A stretch of DNA of 64,000 bases from Lunularia cruciata. Taxonomy: Eukaryota > Streptophyta > Marchantiopsida > Lunulariales > Lunulariaceae. Position numbers and translations under genes: made by a program. How positions within the stretch are numbered: position 1 is the first letter of the stretch; every line of letters starts with the position of its first letter. Of this stretch, positions 57,425 to 64,000 are shown piece by piece. A model generated the notes under the pieces. The model searched no databases, was not told the origin of the DNA, and saw nothing but the letters and a program-made list of their open reading frames with translations. The stretch spans positions 16,878,974-16,942,973 of the forward strand of contig OX419757.1 of assembly GCA_948567375.1 (NCBI GenBank), read 5' to 3'.

Positions 57425-58315
57425 CTACTTTCTGTGGTACATCTTCAACTTATCATGGTTAATCCTATCAAAGTGTCTTCCTCCCAACTCCTTGAGATCA
57501 TAGGTGTAATTGCCCCACACCTTCTCCACTATGAAAGGTCCAAAGTACTTAGGCAAAAACTTCTTTTGCACTCTCTTGAATTGAATGGAATCAAACAACA
57601 TTACCCAATCACCTTCTTTGAAAGTCTCTACCTTCTTCTTGCCTTGCCTCTTGTCATAGCTCTCCTTTTGTTTCCTTTGGGCTTGCTCCACTCAAACCAT
57701 AGCAACTACTCTTGCCTCTTCCAACTCCATGAGTTGATCCTTCCTTGACTTCTCTGCATCACCTCCTTGTGCTTTCTTCAATCTCCTATGAATGCTTTGG
57801 AAGGTAGGAAGATCAAAGTGAATAGGTAGGGTAGACTCCATACCATATACCAATTGAAATGGAGAATATCCGGTGGAGGTCTTCATGGTTGTCCTATACT
57901 CCCACAAACTTGCATGAATCCTCATGTCCCAATGATGTTTAGCCCTCTCCATTTCTGCATCTTTGGCCAACATCATGCACAAGGTCTAATTGGTTCTCTC
58001 TGCCAAGCCATTGGAATTTGGCTTATAGGATGTAGTTACTCTATGTGTGATAGAGAAATGTCGCATCATGGTTGTAGTAATGCTTCTTGTAAACTCTCCT
58101 TCTCTATCAAAAACCAACTCCAAAGGGCATCCAAACCTTGTGATAATGCATTCATAAAGAAATCTACCCACTTCATCTTCATTCTTGTCCCTCAATGGTC
58201 TAGCCTCAACCCACTTGGTAAGGTAATCAGTAACTACCACAATGTACCGATTGTTCCTTGGGGTTCTATTGAGAGGACCTACAAAATCAATTCCCCACTT
58301 CTAAAAAGGTCCTAG
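57425..58315 (-). pseudogene. Integrase core and C-terminal domain of element C
   Basis: The core starts at WGIDFVGPLNRT (about 58296-58262) after a stop. The second Asp lies in VFDREGEF, and the fold continues through ERTN-stop-TLCMMLAKD (57988) to the shared TGA at 57694-57692. The C-terminal domain EGDWVMLF...GPFIVEKVWGNYTYDL ends at 57425. No chromodomain. Confidence 0.88.
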
Positions 58316-59890
58316 CAATGGAATTGATCTAAGTGGTAGAGTGGATGTAGACTTTCTAGCAAAAGCTTGATAAACATGACAAGTTTTGTAATAATCAAGA
58401 CAATCCTTGAAAATCCCTCTCCAATGGTAACCTGCATCTAGAATCTTGAAAGCAGTCACCTTTCCTGCAAAGTGTCCTCCACATACTAAACCTTCATGAA
58501 ACTCCTTTATTAGTATAATAGACTCTTCCTTACCCACTGCTCTTTGAATTAGACCATCTGCTCCTTGGTGAAAAAGAATATCCTCCACCATTGTGTAAGG
58601 TCTAGATCTTGCTGCAAGAGCCTTCCTCTCCCTAGCATGCATCCCATCTGGATAGTTACCTCTTGTCACAAAATCCACAATCTCCTTGTACTCCATTGGA
58701 ACCTCTTGAGTGACTGAGATTGTCATGAGCTCCTCATCCGGGAAGGAATCATCCACTGGCTCATCAACATCATGATCATAGGCTCTAGATAACAAATCAG
58801 CATTTGCATGTTTCTTTCTTGGCCTATCCTCAATGGTGTAGTCATACTCAGACAAGAGTATCATCCACCTTGCTAGTCTCCCTTCAACATTAGGCTTGTT
58901 GAAGGTGTACTTCAAAGCCTTGTGATCCATGACAATGGTGGCTTTCCCTCCAATCAAGTAGTGTCTAAACTTCTTGAGACCAAAGATCACTGCCAACCCT
59001 TCTCTCTCCGTGACAGAGTAGTTCTTCTCTGCTGAAACCATCTGCCTACTAGCATGAGCTATTGGATGATCATGCCCATCTTGGTCTAATTGACTAAGAG
59101 TGCATCCTATAGCTACATTAGAAGCATCTGTGTAGAGGATGAAAGGCTTACTCCAATCAGGTTTAGCAAGAATTGGAGCTACAACAAGGGATTGCTTGAG
59201 CTCCTCAAAAGCTTTGAGAGCCTCCTTGTCTTCCAAAATCACCATGTAATCTACACCCTTCTTCATGTAGATAGTCAATGCATAAGCCTTGTTGGAAAAT
59301 GAGAAGATGAACGTCTTATAGTACCCAACCATCCCCAAGAATTGGCGTAACTTTGTCAAGCTTGAAGGGAATGGAAGGTCTGAGATTTTCCTCACCTTCT
59401 CAAGATCAACTACTATTCCATCCTTGGAGATGATGTGCCCCAAAAGTAGACCTTCTTCACATCCAAAAATGCACTTTTCTGGGTTGAGTGATGCATTTGC
59501 CTCATCCAAGCGTTGCAAGACTTTGATTAGGTGCTCAAAGTGCTCCTCCTTGCTCCCATAGACACAAAAGTCATCAATGAAGTCTCTCACAAATTTCCCA
59601 ATGAAAGGTTCAAATACCTTGTTCATGAACCGTTGGAATGTGGCTGGAGCATTGCAAAGCCCAAAAGGCATGACCTTGAAAGCGTAAGTTCCCCAAGGTG
59701 TGGTGAACATGGTGAGTTGTTGATGCTCTGATGCAATCTTGATTGTATCCACTATAACCATCTCCAAAACTGTACCTCTCATGACCTGCAACCTCCTCCA
59801 AGATCTCATCAATGAATGGCAATGGGTAGTAGTCCTTCTTGGTAACAGCATTGAGCTTCTTGTAATCCACACATACCCAAAGCTTACCAT
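58301..59890 (-). pseudogene. RT catalytic half, RNase H and integrase zinc domain of element C
   Basis: A long open frame. It holds MPFGLCNAPATFQRFMNKVF, the catalytic FIDDFCVYG (about 59592-59566), thumb and connection, RNase H (ILYTDASNVAIGCTL; VTEREGLAVIFGLKKF), a linker with KHANADLLSR, and the HH-C part of the integrase zinc domain, where the last Cys of CHxxC is Tyr. A frameshift near 59745 separates it from the RT N-terminus: C lacks four bases relative to A. The first codons before about 59785 are out of frame. Confidence 0.88.
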
Positions 59891-60353
59891 TCTTTTTCTT
59901 CATAATGACAATTAGAGACACCCATTTTGAATTCTCCACCTCAAAGATAAATCCAGCCTCCTTGAGCTTATCAATCTCCTCCTTCACAACCAAAGATATT
60001 GGTGGGCTAATGCGACGTTGCTTTTGGCGGATTGGTCTTGCATGTGACTCCACCTCTATCTTGTGCTCCTCCAAGGTGACTTCCTTCAAATCCTTGTAAC
60101 TAAAAGCAAACACATGGATGAACTTGCGGAAAATCTCCTCAAATCTCACTTTCTCCTCCTTGGTAACATTTGGGCCATACTTGAGGGTAGCTAACCTTCT
60201 CTCTACCTCCTCAAGTGTGAATGGTGATTTGTTTGGGTCTTTCAAAACCTCTTGCTTAGGTGCAAAATCCATAGCACACAAGGGATACACATCTGAATCA
60301 GATTCAGATTCATCCTCCTCCGTGGAAGTCTCCTCTTCCATGCTTGTCCACAC
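59740..60353 (-). pseudogene. Protease-RT linker and RT N-terminal half of element C
   Basis: An acidic linker, then ISPPISLVVKEEIDKLKEAG, SLIVIMKKKNGKLWVCVDY and KLNAVTKKDYYPLPFIDEI, the canonical gypsy RT N-terminal motifs, ending with FGDGYSGYNQ before the frameshift. These 154 bp of RT motifs are the part deleted in element A. A two-base loss near 60340 separates it from the protease frame. Confidence 0.88.
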
Positions 60354-61077
60354 CTGAAGCTCCTTCGTCGGAATCTGATTCCCAATAATCAGAAGATGGT
60401 GTATCTGAATGTGAAGTGTTGGTGGTGTTATTCACAAGAATTGTGACTCTATGGTTTGATGGCCCAATCCTCAAGTACCCTTTGTGCCATCGGTTAGTTG
60501 TGCGTGCTGTTCTTAACCATGGCCTCCCAAGAAGTAAGTCATAGCTTGAATCCTTCAAGACTTGGAAAGTCATGAGATTTTGAACTCCCATAACTGAAAC
60601 TACTACTTTATCCATCACCCCTACTGGTCGAACTTGTTTCTTGTTTGCCATGCTCACCACAAATGTTGAAGGTCTTGAGGGTATCATACCCAACTTCTTC
60701 ATCAACCTTTTTGACATGGCATTCATTGCTGATCCTCCATCAACAAATGCATCCTTGATGTTGTGACCATTCACTCTCACATCAATCTTGGAGGCATATT
60801 CACAAGCCTCACATAGTGTTGGCTTGGCATCCACCACTCCCATTGATACTGGAGCTTTTGCCTTCTTCTTCTTCTTGCTCCTTGTAGAACTTAAACCACC
60901 TCTAAGCTCCTTTCTCAAGGTAGGGTTCAAAGCAATCAATTTTCCCACTGTGATGTTAGCCTTGTGACTACCAACATCCTCCAACACATTGTAGTTCAAT
61001 TGTTGCTTTGAAATCAAGAAATCCTCCATCCCCAACTCTTCCTTGGAGTCTTTGTTGTTGATGGTGTTGAGGTGCAA
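60310..61077 (-). pseudogene. Protease of element C
   Basis: The retropepsin-like domain has an intact active-site triplet region FVDGGSAMNAMS (about 60751-60716), a VNGHNIKDA strand before it and DLLLGRPWL in the second half. Cleavage of Gag-Pol is the expected role. The frame ends by the two-base loss near 60340. Confidence 0.85.
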
Positions 61078-62229
61078 GTGCTCCTAGTAGACATGGGAGT
61101 ATCCTTGCTTGGAGTAAATCCTTGAGAAGAGTGAACATCCTCTGCAAAATGAGCTCTCTTCTTCTCTTGTGCCAAAAGCTCCAAATTAAGACTCCTGGAG
61201 GTTGAGCACTCTCCCTTCTCATACTTGCTCTCCACCACATCTATGGATGCTATCCCCTTACCTTTTTTTGGATTAGGAGCCACTTGGGTTTCACTACCAC
61301 CCTCTTTCCCTCTATTGGCTCACTCATAACCCCTTCCTCCATGGTAAGTGGAATTTGGGCAATTCCTTTGGATATGGCCTCTTCCTCCACAACCAAAACA
61401 ATTTCTATCATTGAAGATGTTGGCTGGTTGAACTCCTCTATATGGGTAGTTTCCATAACTCCTAGGCTCTGTCCCTACATTCTAAGCCACCTCTCTCTTC
61501 TCCCATAGTTGCACCACATTGATCTTGAGATCCGTAAGTTGTTCTGTGATGGTTTGAAGTGGTTCCTTTGGTGGAGGTGCAAGAATTGGAGCAACTACTA
61601 CTTGTGGTGCAACCCTTGTCACTAAAGTATCAGAAGTTCCACCATACTTGTAGCCTTGAGGAGGATGCACAACCTCCTTCACCACCAAATCACTCTCATC
61701 CCCTTCCAAACTTGCTTGAGTGTCTCACCTTGCTTCTAATTTGTGGTCTTCTAATCATATCTCACCTTGCTTCTAATTTGTGCTCTCAACTCTCCCACAA
61801 AATTCTTGGTGAGCATGGTCCTTATGCCAATCATTGTAGCCTCTACATCATCTCCACCCTTCCTCAACACTATGCAAAATCTGGACTCTAACTTTTCTAC
61901 TCTTTCCACATAGACTCTCACTTTCTCTCCATCTCCTTGCTTGAGAAATGTAACCTCACTCATCAATCTCTCATAACTCTCATCTCATAAAGTTCTCAAT
62001 GAGTGCTGAAGTCAAAGTCTCCTAAGACTCCTCTTCCCCATCTCTCCTCTCTCTTTTGGTATTCTGACTCATACCATGTAAGTGTTGCATCCTCAAAGAA
62101 ATCTGGTAATAATGAGGCCCACTCGTTCTTCCTCCTCTCATTTTTTCCTATGCAAGCTCTCTTGAAGTCTCTCACAAAGGCCTCCACATCTTCTCCATCC
62201 TTGCCAAAGAAAACCAGAAGTTTCTCCAT
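61014..62229 (-). pseudogene. Gag of element C
   Basis: Starts MEKLLVFFGKDGEDVEAFV at 62229 and continues in three frames (62229-61996, 61966-61751, 61709-61482). The CCHC knuckle CFGCGGRGHIQRNC is at about 61406-61365, and a Ser/Thr-rich tail follows. Frameshifts at about 61985, 61740 and 61490. It shows the true Gag start more clearly than element A. Confidence 0.82.
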
Positions 62230-62474
62230 CTTAACCTCTCTCTATCTTTCTCTTCTCTCAATTTTTCTTTTTCTCTTTTCTTTTCTCTCACTCTATTACT
62301 AATAGAGTATATACATGACTAACACCATTTGAGAGTAATCCACCCTAGGGAACACAAAAGGTTCAGGTTGCTCCAAGATTTCTATAGCAACATCAAATCC
62401 TAGAGTGCATATTAATCAAACCCTCATGGATAGTTTATCCATAAGTTGAAGGATTATCTCCATCACTAATCTTG

Positions 62475-62882
62475 AGAACTAGCTGATGAAGGTGGTAGTA
62501 TTTCCGTAGCTGTACTAAGACTCTCTCCAAGATCCTTCACCAAAGTCTCCAAAAGTGATTTTACTCCACTACACTCATGTCCTTTTGGAAGTCCTTCAAC
62601 TCCACAAACCTCACACAACTCCTTGGTCTTAGATCTTCACCCTCCCAATCTTGGTGAAGAAGGTCCAACATGCAAACCCAAGTCAAGTAAACCTTTCCTT
62701 TCCCTCAATCTCTTGCTCTCAAAGGTCAATGGACATGAACTTGCCTTATGTCCCTTCTCTCCACACAGAAAGCACTTAGACTCACTCTTTCCTCCAAATG
62801 GTGTAGGTTTTTGGATCCTCTCAACACTCTCTTCAAATTGTATTGTAAACTTTCTTTTCCTCAAATCCACCCCTACAATCAC
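62475..62882 (-). pseudogene. Leader ORF of element C with zinc knuckle
   Basis: Same ORF as 1448-1864. It starts in a MIVGVDLRKRKFTIQFEESV-like sequence and has the zinc knuckle CFLCGEKGHKASSC (about 62780-62739), the canonical CX2CX4HX4C with Gly-His. A frameshift near 62640 precedes the second Cys/His cluster. Separated from the Gag start by about 250 bp. Confidence 0.65.
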
Positions 62883-63375
62883 CTCAAACCCTTGGGGAAC
62901 CTTTCATAATCTCAATTTTCACTCTTGATGACCCTCCATGTTCCCAAGATGAATCTAAACACTCAAACATGTTTTTTGTTGATCTCAAACTCCTCATGCA
63001 TGAGATCTCCACTCTGCAGAATTGACCCTTGTGAGAACCAGTATGTCACAATCCTTTGAAATTTTCCACGCTTTATCACAACTCTAGGGCGTCCTTCCTT
63101 GCAAAATTTCAGATCTTTTCATCTAGCCATTTGGCCTAGACACCTTTCTATTCAGCACACATATTTCAGATTTGGTCTGAAAACCACCCCCCTCACTTCA
63201 AAAACTCATAACTCCACGTGAAAGAACGATCTCTCCCTAATTTTTGTGGCAGCAGGTAGGATACAATGCACTGAATTTTCTTGGAAATTTTCAAGACAAT
63301 TCACTGGAAATTGAAGAAATGGCACTCTGTACAATTTTCCAGAGAGCATGCAGTTGCGGGAGCACTTTACCCTAT

Positions 63376-63758
63376 CATTCACATAGGCATATTCCCCTAA
63401 GCATGTGGTCTTATCTTGACCCAACCACTTAGTTAAGGATTACTTCACATGGGCTATCCTTGGATTAAAGAAGAATCCAAAACAAAAAGGCTTGCGGGCC
63501 CAAGAGTTCTCAACTCTTTCCTCAAAGCCAAACACCTAGGAATAATACCAAGTCAATACACTAGAATTCAAAATAGTGGTGCTAATCTTTTCTACTTCCT
63601 CTAAAGTAAGGTCCCCTCTATCTTAGCTATGACTAAATTTAGCTAACCATGACTAATATAGAACCATCCTTTATCTCTATATAAATAATATCTCTTAAGT
63701 ACTTGTAATACCAAGCTAAATATCACAATACCACACACATGCACAAATTGGTGTTACA
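63376..63758 (-). repeat. 5' LTR remnant of element C
   Basis: 383 bp equal to 56994-57376 of the other LTR. The internal leader (matching A near 935) joins it directly at CTATCATTCAC, so the inner half of the LTR, the primer site and about 400 bp of leader are deleted. The outer TGTTACA end is intact. Confidence 0.85.
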
Positions 63759-64000
63759 GCTCACTAGAGAACTCAATGAGAGAGAGATAGTTGCAAATGA
63801 AAGGATGATGAGTACCTCCTTACTCCTTTTTTATATAGTTGTGAAATAGTTACGTACCAAAGTTACTAATTACCGTAGTAAATCAAGTTACTAGACTAAA
63901 AGTCAAGTAAAGTAAAAAAGTAGAAAGGAATATCCATTCACATGGGCATATTCTACTAGCATGTGATATTATCTTGACCTAACCACTAAGTCAAGGATTC
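63759..64000 (-). repeat. LTR J, right piece, runs out of window
   Basis: Matches 56818-57060 of the family LTR and continues the sequence broken at 56685. Extends past the window edge. Confidence 0.85.

Larger units (their letters stand above)
56686..63758 (-). mobile_element. Ty3/gypsy element C, A family, inserted into LTR J
   Basis: 7,073 bp on the minus strand: 5' LTR remnant (63376-63758), leader ORF, Gag, protease, RT, RNase H, integrase, polypurine tract and complete 3' LTR (56686-57376). The target duplication is GCTCA on the right (63759-63763) and GCTA on the left (56682-56685), a one-base loss. It is the best preserved member of its family here, with only a few shifts and stops. 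Confidence 0.88.

Noticed and set aside
57854..58315. 153-codon plus-strand ORF
   Set aside because: Antisense of the element C integrase core.

Overview
This is eukaryotic nuclear DNA from a plant, and almost all of it is decayed transposable elements around one intact host gene. Plant features are GT-AG introns, a gene of the plant ankyrin-TPR (TPR10-type) family, CCCTAAA telomere-type repeats inside one intron, and Ty3/gypsy retrotransposons primed by initiator tRNA-Met. The species cannot be fixed from the sequence. A retrotransposon-borne cytosine methyltransferase has, to my knowledge, been described in charophyte algae, so a seed-free streptophyte is possible but unproven.

Layout. 1-6744 (+): decayed Ty3/gypsy element A, without chromodomain and with a Tat/Athila-like primer site; its LTR starts left of the window. 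6745-12951 (+): decayed gypsy element B, with the order Gag zinc knuckles, protease-like region, C5 cytosine DNA methyltransferase, reverse transcriptase, RNase H, integrase and a PHD-finger-like module. 12952-16527 (-): an LTR and a 926-codon relic reading frame of unknown function (element I). 16809-17479: a short unit with 110-bp direct repeats. 17758-25024 (+): relic coiled-coil reading frame H, split by complete chromovirus E (19126-24691, minus, TSD ATATG). 25780-32377 (+): complete chromovirus F (TSD TATAC). 32481-33701 (-): relic Myb/SANT-like ORF.

34671-39772 (+) is the only intact gene, with 13 exons and 462 codons, encoding ankyrin repeats followed by TPRs. 39773-51000 holds no recognised gene: a tRNA-like half, a solo LTR (43459-43891), a small relic reading frame, and a long AT-rich array of degenerate repeats with one CpG-rich island near 49.0 kb. 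50998-51940 is a near loop-free inverted repeat. 53040-56007 (+) holds two truncated gypsy pieces (G, chromovirus; D, A-family). 56549-64000 (-) holds element C, an A-family copy inserted into an LTR of its own family (J) with a 5-bp target duplication.

The elements are nested and mostly inactivated by C-to-T / G-to-A stop codons (CAG to TAG, CGA to TGA, TGG to TAG/TGA), with fewer frameshifts. This fits decay of methylated, silenced DNA. The main discovery candidate is element B, a retrotransposon that once carried both a possible DNA-methylation writer and a possible chromatin reader.
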